The position numbers and the translations under genes are program-made. From Flavobacterium sp. MDT1-60 (GTDB lineage: Bacteria; Bacteroidota; Bacteroidia; Flavobacteriales; Flavobacteriaceae): a stretch of 64,000 nucleotides of DNA. The stretch lies in NCBI RefSeq assembly GCF_014844035.1, contig NZ_CP062159.1, forward strand, positions 2,232,001 through 2,296,000, read 5' to 3'. Shown here piece after piece: positions 10,496 through 18,918 of the stretch (position 1 is its first letter; the number at the start of each line of letters is the position of its first letter). The notes under the pieces were generated by a model that worked only from the letters and a program-made list of their open reading frames with translations, ran no database searches and was not told the DNA's origin.

Positions 10496-11407
10496 TTAGT
10501 CAAATAGTTCATCTACAGATAAATATCTTTCGCCCGTATCATAATTAAAAGTCAGAATCACGGCATTTTCCGGAATATCTTTTAATTTTTTGGCAATTGC
10601 AGAAAGAGCAGCTCCGGTTGAAATTCCGGCAAATATGCCTTCTTCTTTTGCAATCCTTTTAGTGAATGTATACGACTCATTTTTATCAACCGTTATGATT
10701 TGATCGACGTATTCGCGGTTAAAAACTTCCGGAATAAACCCTGCACCAATTCCCTGAAAAGGATGAGGTGCCGGCAAACCACCGCTTAAAACCGGTGATA
10801 ATGCAGGTTCAACCGCGAAGGTTTTTAGATTTGGAAAATGCTGTTTCAAAATTTTTGAAACACCGGTAATGTGTCCGCCAGTTCCAACTCCCGTTATCAG
10901 ATAATCGATTCCATCCGGGAAATCGGCCAAAATTTCTAAAGCTGTTGTTTTTTCGTGAATTTCAACATTAGCCTTATTGGTAAACTGTGATGGCAAAAAC
11001 GAATTTTTAATCGTCGCGGCTAATTCTTTTGCTCTTTCAACCGCTCCTGAAGTTCCTTTTTCTCTTGGAGTCAAAACGAATTCGGCACCATACGCATTCA
11101 AAATTCTTCTGCGCTCGACGCTCATCGATTCGGGCATGACCACAATAACTTTATAGCCTTTAACCGCAGCAACTAATGAAAGGCCAATCCCGGTATTACC
11201 AGAAGTTGGCTCTATAATGATGGTATCTTGGTTTATAAGCCCTTTTTGTTCTGCATCTTCAATCATCGCCAGTGCAATTCGATCCTTTATACTCGATCCT
11301 GGATTTGATTTTTCTAATTTAATCCAAACTTCATGCGATTTAAAAAGTTTATTTAATCTAATGTGAGGCGTGTTTCCAATCGTCTCCAGAATGTTTTGAT
11401 ATTTCAT
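10496..11407 (-). CDS. cysK: Cysteine synthase (O-acetylserine sulfhydrylase)
   Basis: 303 residues, fold-type II PLP enzyme. The PLP lysine is at about residue 41 in [11 protein letters not shown], the phosphate loop is [12 protein letters not shown], and [11 protein letters not shown] holds the cofactor. It makes cysteine from O-acetylserine and sulfide in the cytoplasm. It lies 34 bases after a sulfatase and 74 bases before the encapsulin gene. It can thus supply the substrate of the encapsulated desulfurase, and encapsulin 2A loci elsewhere often carry cysteine-synthesis genes. No serine acetyltransferase is present in the window. Confidence 0.93.
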   Translation of the reverse strand: MKYQNILETIGNTPHIRLNKLFKSHEVWIKLEKSNPGSSIKDRIALAMIEDAEQKGLINQDTIIIEPTSGNTGIGLSLVAAVKGYKVIVVMPESMSVERRRILNAYGAEFVLTPREKGTSGAVERAKELAATIKNSFLPSQFTNKANVEIHEKTTALEILADFPDGIDYLITGVGTGGHITGVSKILKQHFPNLKTFAVEPALSPVLSGGLPAPHPFQGIGAGFIPEVFNREYVDQIITVDKNESYTFTKRIAKEEGIFAGISTGAALSAIAKKLKDIPENAVILTFNYDTGERYLSVDELFD

Positions 11408-11441
11408 TGTTTTGATATTTTTGAAGAAATGGAGTACTTAT

Positions 11442-13100
11442 TTATTTTTTGAGAGAAGCGCCACCAGGCATTACCTCTGGTTTTAGTTTGAATTTGCTGT
11501 ATTCGACAACTCCGGTTCGGTCTGCCCATTCAAAATAAGAAGCAGAAAGTTTGTTTACAATTCCCGGATTTTGTTGTGCGACATTGGTTGTTTCGCCACG
11601 GTCTGTTTCAATGTTGTAAAGCTCCCATTCGTAAGCAGGGTAAGTCGAAACTAATTTCCACTTGCCATCTCGCACAGCTCTGTTTCCGGCTCTTTCCCAA
11701 AATAATGGTGCGCCTCTGTCGACCTGCGAAACATTATTAAATAAAACAGGTAACAAACTGCTTCCAACCAAAGGGTTTGTCGTCACACCATTATATGTTT
11801 TGGGATATTCAATTCCGGCCAATTCATAAAAAGTAGGAGCGAGGTCAATAATATGCCCGGTTCCTTTATCGATTCGGCCTGCTTTTATTTTTGATGGAAA
11901 CCAGGCAATAAATGGCGAACTGAAACCGCCTTCGTGCATGTTGTTTTTATATTGCTGAAGTGGCGTATTAGATAAATAAGCCCAGTTTTGTTCCTGATAA
12001 TCAAAAGACCCTGAAGTTCCAACAGGTCCGTCATTTCGAACAAGTCCTCGTCCTAATGGATTATAAGTATTAAATCCGCCCTGAGCGCCATTGTCTGAAA
12101 TGAAGATTATCAGCGTGTTTTTATCTTTTTTAAGTGCTTTTAGTTTATCCAAAACTTTTCCCACGTTCTGATCCATATTGTCAACCATTGCGGCGTACAC
12201 TTCCATTTTTGCTTTCCAGAATTGCTTTTCATCATAAGTCAATTTGCTCCATTCCGGAACTTCAGGATCTCTTGGTGCAACCGTTTGATCAGCCGGTAAA
12301 ATGCCGTTTGCTTTAAGTTTTTCAATTCTTTTTTCTCTTAAAACATCCCAGCCTTCATCAAATTTACCTTTGTATTTGGCAATGTCAACTGGTTTTGCCT
12401 GCAACGGCCAGTGTGGTGCTGTAAAAGCCAAGTATAAAAAGAAAGGCTTATTTTCTTTGTTTTGTTCGTCTAAGAAAGTGGCAGCGTTATTTCCGATTTC
12501 ATCTGTAAAATAATACGAATCATCTTTTGGATGCAGCTCTTCATTATTACGAATTAATTTTACCGGATATGGAGTTTTTCCGAAAGGCAAAGGTTTGGTA
12601 TCAAAATAATTGGATGCGCCTTTTAAAATTCCGTAAAATTTGTCAAAACCTCTTTGATTCGGCCATTGTGCCTGATCTTCAGAACCAACATGCCATTTTC
12701 CGGATAAAATAGTGCTGTAACCTCCGGAACGGAAAACCTCTCCTAAAGTCAAAGATTCTTTATTTAAATAACCCTGATAAGCCGGCAACCCTAAATTAAC
12801 ATCAAAAAATCCTACTCCTGCTTTGTGTTGGTATTGTCCTGTAAGGAGGGAAGCGCGAGTTGGCGCACAAATCGAATTATTGTAAAATTCGCGTAAGCGT
12901 AAACCTTCGCTGGCTAATTTATCAAGATTTGGTGTTTTAATTTCGGAACCATAATTTCCTAAATCAGAATATCCCATATCATCCACCATAATCAAAATGA
13001 TATTGGGTTTTGATGATGCGTTTTGTGCATTTGATTCATTTGCACCCAATGTTCCTGCCAAAAGGAAGGAAAGGAAGATGTTTTTTATTTTGGTATTCAT
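11442..13100 (-). CDS. Secreted sulfatase (S1 family), first gene of the encapsulin operon
   Basis: 552 residues with a signal peptide ending in NESNAQ. Metal ligands are in IMVDDMGYSD. The formylglycine cysteine is at about residue 78 in CAPTRASLLTG, and GKWHVG and the SDNGAQGG segment complete the active site. It hydrolyses sulfate esters outside the cytoplasm; the organic part of the substrate is not predictable. It heads the operon with cysK, the encapsulin and the desulfurase, behind a long leader carrying a cysteine-rich leader peptide, pointing to sulfur supply rather than carbohydrate use. The sulfatase-maturing enzyme must be encoded elsewhere. Confidence 0.93.
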   Translation of the reverse strand: MNTKIKNIFLSFLLAGTLGANESNAQNASSKPNIILIMVDDMGYSDLGNYGSEIKTPNLDKLASEGLRLREFYNNSICAPTRASLLTGQYQHKAGVGFFDVNLGLPAYQGYLNKESLTLGEVFRSGGYSTILSGKWHVGSEDQAQWPNQRGFDKFYGILKGASNYFDTKPLPFGKTPYPVKLIRNNEELHPKDDSYYFTDEIGNNAATFLDEQNKENKPFFLYLAFTAPHWPLQAKPVDIAKYKGKFDEGWDVLREKRIEKLKANGILPADQTVAPRDPEVPEWSKLTYDEKQFWKAKMEVYAAMVDNMDQNVGKVLDKLKALKKDKNTLIIFISDNGAQGGFNTYNPLGRGLVRNDGPVGTSGSFDYQEQNWAYLSNTPLQQYKNNMHEGGFSSPFIAWFPSKIKAGRIDKGTGHIIDLAPTFYELAGIEYPKTYNGVTTNPLVGSSLLPVLFNNVSQVDRGAPLFWERAGNRAVRDGKWKLVSTYPAYEWELYNIETDRGETTNVAQQNPGIVNKLSASYFEWADRTGVVEYSKFKLKPEVMPGGASLKK

Positions 13101-13127
13101 TTTAATGTTGTTTTGTTAGTTGTTTTT

Positions 13128-13182
13128 TAGCGATAAAATATTCTTTAAGCTTTGCCATTTTTGTTGCCGCAGAAATGAGCTT
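13128..13182. promoter_or_regulatory. Conserved hairpin element next to the sulfatase start (copy 1)
   Basis: On the plus strand it reads tagcgataaaatattctttaa and then a hairpin: AAGCT (13147-13151) pairs with AGCTT (13178-13182), and CATTTTTG (13156-13163) with CAGAAATG (13170-13177), loop TTGCCG, then five T. A near-identical element is at 28634-28691. Read on the plus strand it resembles an intrinsic terminator, because the one changed base gives a G-U pair. On the minus (gene) strand the same change gives a C-A mismatch. It lies 28 bases from the sulfatase start. Its role is unknown. Confidence 0.6.
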
Positions 13183-13268
13183 TTTATTATATCATCAGTA
13201 ATCTATTTGATGTAAAAGCATCAAATAAATAATGAATTTCAACAAGAACTTTAGATAGTGTAATAAGG

Positions 13269-13314
13269 TTTCGTTTTTTGCTATTTGATTCGGAAGAAAC
13301 ATTTATAAACGAAA
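13269..13314 (-). promoter_or_regulatory. Conserved leader stem downstream of leader peptide (copy 1)
   Basis: In the minus-strand RNA, UUUCGUUU (13314-13307) pairs over 8 bp with AAACGAAA (13276-13269) around a 30-base loop. The 5' arm begins 13 bases after the leader peptide stop, close enough for a ribosome at the stop codon to cover it. The other leader has the same two arms with a different loop, so the pairing rather than the loop sequence is kept. Proposed as the switchable part of an attenuator. Confidence 0.5.
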
Positions 13315-13326
13315 ATTAATGGAGAA

Positions 13327-13413
13327 TTAGCAACAGCTGCACATATAACAAAAGCTGTTATAAGTGTATTTTTTAGGAAGAAAATAATTTGATCTGTTTG
13401 CTGTTGTTTTCAA
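13327..13413 (-). CDS. Cysteine-rich 28-residue leader peptide (copy 1), TTG start
   Basis: A TTG at 13413 opens a 28-codon frame that stops with TAA at 13327-13329. It begins (M)KTTANRS, continues with LPKKYTYN and ends SFCYMCSCC: four Cys in the last seven codons. A paralogue at 28926-29012 has the same length and the same tail, with both synonymous and conservative changes. An in-frame TAA lies seven codons upstream and there is no ATG or GTG between; an AAAGAG stretch sits just before the TTG. It lies 35-120 bases after the predicted transcription start. I infer a leader peptide whose cysteine codons stall ribosomes when charged Cys-tRNA is scarce. Not recognised from any named family. 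Confidence 0.75.
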   Translation of the reverse strand: MKTTANRSNYFLPKKYTYNSFCYMCSCC

Positions 13414-13454
13414 AATGTAGCTCTTTATATTTTAAACCCTACTAATTATATAGA

Positions 13455-13485
13455 CAAAGTTAAATTTAATATAATAATATCCAAA
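13455..13485 (-). promoter_or_regulatory. Predicted promoter of the sulfatase-cysK-encapsulin operon
   Basis: On the minus strand TTTG (13485-13482), a 19-base spacer, then TAACTTTG (13462-13455) match the Bacteroidota consensus TTTG / TAnnTTTG. The same boxes with the same 19-base spacing occur at 29096-29066. The expected RNA start near 13448 leaves a leader of about 350 bases before the sulfatase. The first bases of the RNA carry CTATATAATTAGTAG (13453-13439), a motif also present near 20187 and, in a variant, at 29064-29050. Confidence 0.75.
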
Positions 13486-13607
13486 TTAATCTTTAGTTTT
13501 TTTTAAATAAGATTGGAGAGCAGGTAATTTAATATTGTAATTTACTGATTTAATTAATTGATATTTAAATAATTGTGTTAATTTTTGATAGTTCTAAATA
13601 AAATTTA

Positions 13608-13654
13608 AAAAGCCTGCAAAAAATGTATTAAAACTACATTTTTTGCAGGCTTTT
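13608..13654 (-). terminator. Terminator of the yeiH operon
   Basis: A perfect 20-bp hairpin: AAAAGCCTGCAAAAAATGTA (13608-13627) pairs with 13635-13654 over a 7-base loop, with T runs on both strands. It is 77 bases beyond the YeiH stop codon. Between it and the promoter boxes at 13485 I see only AT-rich sequence. Confidence 0.9.
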
Positions 13655-13730
13655 ATGTTTTTTAATCTTCTCAAAAAAGTTAAACTGCACTATTTAAGAA
13701 GAGTGAATTGTAGTTTTAAAGCGATTTAAA

Positions 13731-14993
13731 TTAGTTTCCGAAAAGTAAAAAGGCAATAATCAAAGTCACAACAACATTGAACAACTGCGCAATTAAAAAA
13801 GCATATAAAGGTTTTCTACTATTATTTTGAAGCAAATCTTTAAAATTAGTTTCTAATCCAATACTAGTAAAGGCTAATGCAAACCAAATGCCCTGCAGAT
13901 TTTTTAAACTGTCTTTTACTCCGTCTCTGATTTCAGAAGTAAGAAAAAAAGAAAACACAACGGAAGCCAGAATAAAACCAATCACAAACTTTGGAAAACG
14001 CTCCCAAATAACACCTAATGTTGGTTTTGATGCTTTGGCTTCTGCCGAATTATTATGTGTGTATGTCCAATAAACAGAGATTGCAAAAGCCGCTAATCCT
14101 AACAATACATTCTGGGAAAACTTTACAATTGTACTAATTTTTAAAGCTGTTTCACCAACCAAAGTTCCGGAAGCCACCACTGCTCCAGAAGTATCAATAC
14201 TTCCTCCGAGCCACGCACCGGTTACTTCTTCAGGGAAATTGAAATATTTGGCAATCATCGGCATAAAAATCATCATTGGGATGGCCGTTACCAATACAAT
14301 CGAAATAACATAAGAGAGTTTTTTTGAATCGCCTTTAATTGCCCCAGAAGTTGCAATCGCCGCAGAAACACCGCAGATGGAAACCGCACTCGAAATCATC
14401 ATCGTCAATTCGTCGTCAACTTTTAATTTTCGACAAAGCCAAAAAGCAAAATACCAAACGGACAAAACAACAAGTAAAGCCTGAATCAATCCTAAGGAAC
14501 CGGCCTTTAGAATATCTGAAAAAATTACACTGGTTCCCAATAAAACCAATCCGATTTTTACAAAAACTTCTGTAGAAAGGGCAGAGCGAAACCATTCAGG
14601 AAGTTTAAAAAAATTGCCAATAGCCAAACCAATAATCAAACTGAAAATGACAGCTTCTAAATTAAGTGCTTTTACTTCTGTATTTCCGGCAATAATCAGT
14701 GCAACAATCGTTAAAATGTAAACAATCGGAAAAACGAACAAAAAGTATTTTACCGACTTTCCAATTAAAAAAGCACCGAGAGCGCCAATCGAAATCAGGT
14801 ATAAAAATTGTATTCCGAGGATTTTCAGGTTTTCGAAATTAAAAACATCTGAAATTAAATCGGTTCCGTTTGACCATTTAAAAATGGGAACTTCGGGAAG
14901 AAAAATAAATAGCGAAATTCCGATGATTATAAATCCTAAAATAACGACGGTCCAATCTTCGTGGATGGTTAATTGTTTTGGGTTGGTTGACAT
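13731..14993 (-). CDS. YeiH-type (UPF0324/PSE family) membrane transporter, putative sulfate exporter
   Basis: 420 residues with about ten hydrophobic membrane spans. Family segments visible are EAVIFSLIIGLAIGN, LLGTSVIFSDILKAG, ISSAVSICGVSAAIA and WLGGSIDTSGAVVASG. The family is named putative sulfate exporter, but the substrate is poorly established; family members have been tied to sulfonate or taurine metabolism in other bacteria. It is the last gene of a run containing a sulfatase, a rhodanese-thioredoxin and two membrane hydroxylases, so moving a sulfur anion such as sulfate or sulfite is plausible. Family certain, direction and substrate inferred. Confidence 0.85.
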   Translation of the reverse strand: MSTNPKQLTIHEDWTVVILGFIIIGISLFIFLPEVPIFKWSNGTDLISDVFNFENLKILGIQFLYLISIGALGAFLIGKSVKYFLFVFPIVYILTIVALIIAGNTEVKALNLEAVIFSLIIGLAIGNFFKLPEWFRSALSTEVFVKIGLVLLGTSVIFSDILKAGSLGLIQALLVVLSVWYFAFWLCRKLKVDDELTMMISSAVSICGVSAAIATSGAIKGDSKKLSYVISIVLVTAIPMMIFMPMIAKYFNFPEEVTGAWLGGSIDTSGAVVASGTLVGETALKISTIVKFSQNVLLGLAAFAISVYWTYTHNNSAEAKASKPTLGVIWERFPKFVIGFILASVVFSFFLTSEIRDGVKDSLKNLQGIWFALAFTSIGLETNFKDLLQNNSRKPLYAFLIAQLFNVVVTLIIAFLLFGN

Positions 14994-15073
14994 TTTATTT
15001 TTAATCTTATTATAGTTTTGTGAAAAGCGTTTGTTTTCCGCAGGGTTTTGAAAACCTTGTTGGTATTTGTAAT

Positions 15074-15200
15074 TGAATGGCCTCCAGCTTTAGCTGGAGA
15101 TTAATATTGTATCAATGAAATCGGCTTTAGCCGAACTTTTATTCGGCTAAAGCCTTGACTATTTCATTTTTAAATTCCAGCTAAAGCTGGAGGCAATTCA
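15074..15200. repeat. Nested palindromic intergenic repeat
   Basis: Outer arms of 25 bases (15074-15098 and 15176-15200) match as an inverted repeat with one mismatch and contain CCTCCAGCTTTAGCTGGA. An inner hairpin CGGCTTTAGCCGAA / TTCGGCTAAAGCC lies at about 15122-15154. It resembles the mobile-like palindromic repeats scattered in flavobacterial genomes. It separates the sulfatase gene from yeiH and could weaken read-through. Confidence 0.8.
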
Positions 15201-15241
15201 AAAAATCGATTTAAAAGATATTCTGGGTTTGTAGATTATGA

Positions 15242-16857
15242 CTACAAATCAACAAAGTATTTCTGCTGTCCAAAATCAAATTCATAATGCGTTAAATTGG
15301 GCCATAAAGGTTTAACCAAACCTTTCTCCCAATTCTGCAAAGCAATTTGAAGTTCTTTAACTTTTGCCGGATTTTTTTGAGCAAGATCTGTAGTTTCCGA
15401 TTTATCGGAAGCCAGGTTATAAAGCCATTCCTGATGCGTTTTTCCACTGATAATTAATTTCCAGTCTCCGCTTCTAATCGCTTTTGCATCTCCGGAACGC
15501 CAATACAAAGTTTTGTGTGCTACTTTGTTTTCATTTACGAAACTAATTAAATCTACTCCGTCATAAACGCGATCTTTTGGTAAACCGGAATGTGTAACGG
15601 CAGCAATTGTAGTAAAAATATCCAAAGTACTTACCGGAGATTTGTATATAGTGTGCGGTTTGATTTTTCCTTTCCATGATAATGCAAACGGAACATTTAC
15701 GCCGCCTTCAAAATGAGAAAATTTACCACCCTTTAAAGGTGCATTTGTTGTAGCAAAAGTATAATCGGCTCCGCCATTGTCACTGGCAAAAATGATCAAA
15801 GTGTTTTCTTGCAGACCTTCTTTTTTTACTTTGGCAACAATTCTTCCAATGGCATCATCCAGGGCATTGATCATAGCAAAATATACTCTTTTGTTCTCGT
15901 CTTTTACATTCGGAAAACGGTCGTAGTATTTTTTACGAACCTGAAAAGGTGTATGCGGTGCATTGAACGGAACGTAAAGCAAAAACGGTTTCGTTTTATT
16001 TTTATCAATAAAAGCTTCTGCTTCATCAGCAAACGTTTCGGTCAAATATTTTTTGTCTTTTATAATGGTTGTGTCACGGCGAATTTGACCAATACCAACA
16101 CGGCCATTCCCCCAAATTGTTTTGTCTGTGAAATCTTTATGGTGATGATTGATAATATCCGGATTATCATCTTCTGGCGTATAAAGCGAAAACGCCTGAT
16201 AAAACCCATAATGATAATCGAAACCTCTGTCTAATGGAAAAAATCCTTTGTTGTGTCCCAAGTGCCATTTCCCTATAATTGCCGTACTGTAACCTTCTTT
16301 TTTTGCCAAATCAGCAAACGTAATTTCAGATTGTGGCAAACCTTGAGTGGCTATAGACGCTTCATTTGGGTATTCGATTTTATCATTTAATCTCCAATTA
16401 TTGGTGTTGATCAAATATTTAAAAGCGTAATATTCTAAGTTATTTTTTGGATAACGGTCACCCGGCTGAAATTCATGTCCAAAACGTTCCTGATAACGTC
16501 CCGTCAGCAATCCGGCGCGCGAAGGCGAACAAATAGAAGAAGATACATAACCATCTGTAAAAGTTACTCCGGAAGCCGCCAACGAATCAATTTGAGGTGT
16601 TGGAGTCGATTTTCCACCGTAGAGCGAAATATCATATTTACCTAAATCATCAGCCAATAGTATAATGATATTCGGTTTTTTTCAGCTGTTTTAGAAGTGT
16701 CTTTTTGAGCTAAAAACGCTGCCTTCCCTTCGACTAATTTTTCATTTGGTTTTATCAATGTTCCATCTGTATTGATGGGCCAGAATAAAAAAGAAGCTGT
16801 GATTAATAATACAATTAGAATTGAGAAAACGACTTTTTTTGTTTTGGATAATGCCAT
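15242..16857 (-). pseudogene. Secreted/membrane-anchored sulfatase (S1 family), frameshifted
   Basis: From 16857 the frame reads an N-terminal hydrophobic anchor (FSILIVLLITASFLFWPI) and a linker to KDTSKTAEK. It then leaves frame just before the metal-binding strand. The rest resumes as ADDLGKYDISLYGG, with the formylglycine motif CSPSRAGLLTGR, IGKWHLGH and SDNGGADYT, and ends at 15242. Adding one base to the T run 16676-16682 (plus strand) gives KKPNIIILLADDLG and a whole protein of about 538 residues. All catalytic motifs are present downstream of the break. Sequencing error or recent inactivation; the product would remove sulfate from an unknown ester. Confidence 0.88.
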
Positions 16858-16881
16858 AGTTTTATTTTTTAATGCGTTGTA

Positions 16882-16952
16882 ATATTAGCCACAGATTAAA
16901 GGATTAAACAGATTGAAATAAATCTGCTCAATCTGCGAGAAAATATTTAGCT
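16882..16952. repeat. Short flavobacterial intergenic repeat
   Basis: Contains GCCACAGATTAAAGGATTAAACAG followed by a partly complementary AATCTGCTCAATCTGCG stretch. The ends are related to those of the repeat at 44354-44540. No gene here. Confidence 0.5.
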
Positions 16953-16961
16953 ACTAAATTG

Positions 16962-17681
16962 TTATTTAGATGCCAAAGCCACATCAACATCATTTTTCAA
17001 ATCGCCTAAACCATCTTTCTTGAAAATGATTTTTCCATTTTGATATAAAATCAAAGTCGGGAAAACCTTTACTGTTTTTAAATCGGCAATAACTTGTGGA
17101 CTTTCTTCCAGCTCAATTTGAACAATTTTCAGTTTTTTTCCATATTGTGTTCTAAGATTTTCTAAAATTGGTTTTACTGTTCTGCAGGTTGCGCAATATT
17201 TTGAACCAATATCTACCAAAACATAACTGTTGTCTGCGATGATTTTTTTGTATTCAGGTAAAGTTAATTTACTTTTTAAATTCGTATAAAAAGGTTTTCC
17301 GCCGCCAATCCAGCTGGCGATTCCGCCTTCTAAAATATAGACTTCAGAGAATCCTTTTTTTATTAATTCAGTTGATAAAAGACCACTTCTGTAAGCTGCA
17401 ATAGAATAAATAAATACAGGTTGTGAAGGATTTAAAGCCGCAACCTGTTTTTCATAATCTTCTGATTTAAGATTGAAATTTAAAGCGCCTTCAATATGGT
17501 TTAAAGCAAATTCTTCAGGACCTCTGGCATCAATTATCTGTGGATTTTTTTGACTTTTAATTTTCGTATAAAAGGCATCTAATAAAACGATACTACTGGA
17601 GCTTTTATCCTGTGAAAAACCACTTATGGTTAAAAGAAAAAATACGATTGTGAAACTATTTTTGAATATTTTATTTTTCAT
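16962..17681 (-). CDS. Secreted rhodanese-thioredoxin two-domain protein
   Basis: 239 residues with a signal peptide ending GFSQ. Residues 30-130 form a rhodanese domain (IIDARGPEEFALNHIEGALN, then LEGGIASW). The loop that normally holds the catalytic Cys reads IYSIAAYRSG, so Cys is replaced by Ser at about residue 93 and sulfur transfer by this domain is doubtful. Residues 140-239 form a thioredoxin domain with active site CATC (163-166) and the cis-proline segment VFPTLIL. It should act outside the cytoplasm on disulfides or persulfides. It lies in the operon with two hydroxylases, a sulfatase and YeiH. Confidence 0.85.
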   Translation of the reverse strand: MKNKIFKNSFTIVFFLLTISGFSQDKSSSSIVLLDAFYTKIKSQKNPQIIDARGPEEFALNHIEGALNFNLKSEDYEKQVAALNPSQPVFIYSIAAYRSGLLSTELIKKGFSEVYILEGGIASWIGGGKPFYTNLKSKLTLPEYKKIIADNSYVLVDIGSKYCATCRTVKPILENLRTQYGKKLKIVQIELEESPQVIADLKTVKVFPTLILYQNGKIIFKKDGLGDLKNDVDVALASK

Positions 17682-17788
17682 GATTTTTGATTTTGAATTT
17701 CTTTAGAATGAAATAAATTAGCAATGCTTCAAGATTTAATTTTGACTGCATTGCTTCATTTAATTTATTTAAAACTCATTTGTGTTTT

Positions 17789-18847
17789 TTAAGATTGAGC
17801 CCGTTCGTAAACCGAACCCGGAGTAACATTTTCTGGTTTTGGTCTCAGCGGCACAGATAAAACGCCATCTGCCAAAGCGCTTCCTTCTTTTTTAGATTTG
17901 AATATGGGCCATAAAAACTGTGCGTACCATTCTTCTTGTTTATAGGACTTCATTCCATAGGATTTCGGGAATTTTCTGGTAATTAAACCAGTTCCGAAGA
18001 TGATGTCCCAAAGGAAAAACATGTTTCCGAAGTTGCCTTTAAAATGTCCAACGCCGTCGCCGCTGGTATCGGCATGATGCGCGTGATGCGTTGCAGGAGT
18101 CGAAATTAAACGCTCTAATACCCATGCAATCGGATGCAGTACTTTGTATTTGTAAAAAGGTTTATCCCAGGCAACACTGGAATGTGCTCCCAAAACGATG
18201 AAACTTTTGATAACCAGAACAAATAAAGCTGGTAATCCCAAACCTAAAAAGGTCAAAGTAGCAGTTAAGTAAATTTGAGAGAAAAACACCGTGTAAATAA
18301 AATTTTGTCTGTTTAACATCGCCACTCCCATATAAGGAGCAGAATGATGTGTTCTGTGAAACCGCCATAAAAAAGGAACTTGGTGGTGTAAGCGATGGTA
18401 CCAATATTGTGTCAAATCATCGGCTACGGCAATTAAGAAAAAGCCTCCCCAAAATGGAACCCATGAAAGAGAGTTTTCAAGATTCGGAATTAAATTCGGT
18501 AAGATCGTTAAACTGAAAAAAGCAATTATTGGAGGTAAAATTAGTTTTGGAGCAAGGAAACTTATAATATCAATTTTGCGTTCTTCGCCTGTCCATTCGT
18601 CATCGTATAAACCTGCTGTGAATTCGATGATTCCCAGAACAAGCATAAAAACGATTAATCCCCAGCTTCTAATGTTTTCGAATGCGGGTTTTGTAAATTC
18701 TAAAAAAGAAGGAAGTGTAATATGCGATTCACTTACAACACCGTTACTTAATTTAAAATAAAGGTAAATTGCCAATACAGGCAAAGCGTATAGTAAAAGG
18801 CTGATACTTAAATCTCTTGTTAGCTTTGAATTTGGAATTGCTGCCAT
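17789..18847 (-). CDS. Membrane fatty-acid-hydroxylase/sterol-desaturase family protein (copy 2)
   Basis: 352 residues with several membrane spans and the three histidine clusters of the di-iron hydroxylase superfamily: HRLHH, HRTHH and HHAHH (in ATHHAHHADTSG). Such enzymes use O2 and two irons to hydroxylate or desaturate a lipid-like chain at the inner membrane. The product is closely similar to the next gene upstream across almost its full length, so the pair arose by tandem duplication. The chemistry and substrate are unknown. Its place among sulfatases suggests work on the alcohol or lipid part of sulfate esters, or on sulfonolipids, which is speculation. Confidence 0.85.
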   Translation of the reverse strand: MAAIPNSKLTRDLSISLLLYALPVLAIYLYFKLSNGVVSESHITLPSFLEFTKPAFENIRSWGLIVFMLVLGIIEFTAGLYDDEWTGEERKIDIISFLAPKLILPPIIAFFSLTILPNLIPNLENSLSWVPFWGGFFLIAVADDLTQYWYHRLHHQVPFLWRFHRTHHSAPYMGVAMLNRQNFIYTVFFSQIYLTATLTFLGLGLPALFVLVIKSFIVLGAHSSVAWDKPFYKYKVLHPIAWVLERLISTPATHHAHHADTSGDGVGHFKGNFGNMFFLWDIIFGTGLITRKFPKSYGMKSYKQEEWYAQFLWPIFKSKKEGSALADGVLSVPLRPKPENVTPGSVYERAQS

Positions 18848-18918
18848 GATTTTTTATTTTAAAAGCAGGGCTATCAAATGGAACATTTAATAGTCCTGCA
18901 TAGATTTTATTTGATTTT

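Noticed and set aside
13128..13182. Known SAM riboswitch as explanation of the conserved leader element
   Set aside because: The GGCAAC word is reminiscent, but none of the SAM-I or SAM-II core layout that I know can be drawn on either strand, and the Cys-rich frame explains the leader better. An Rfam search would settle it.
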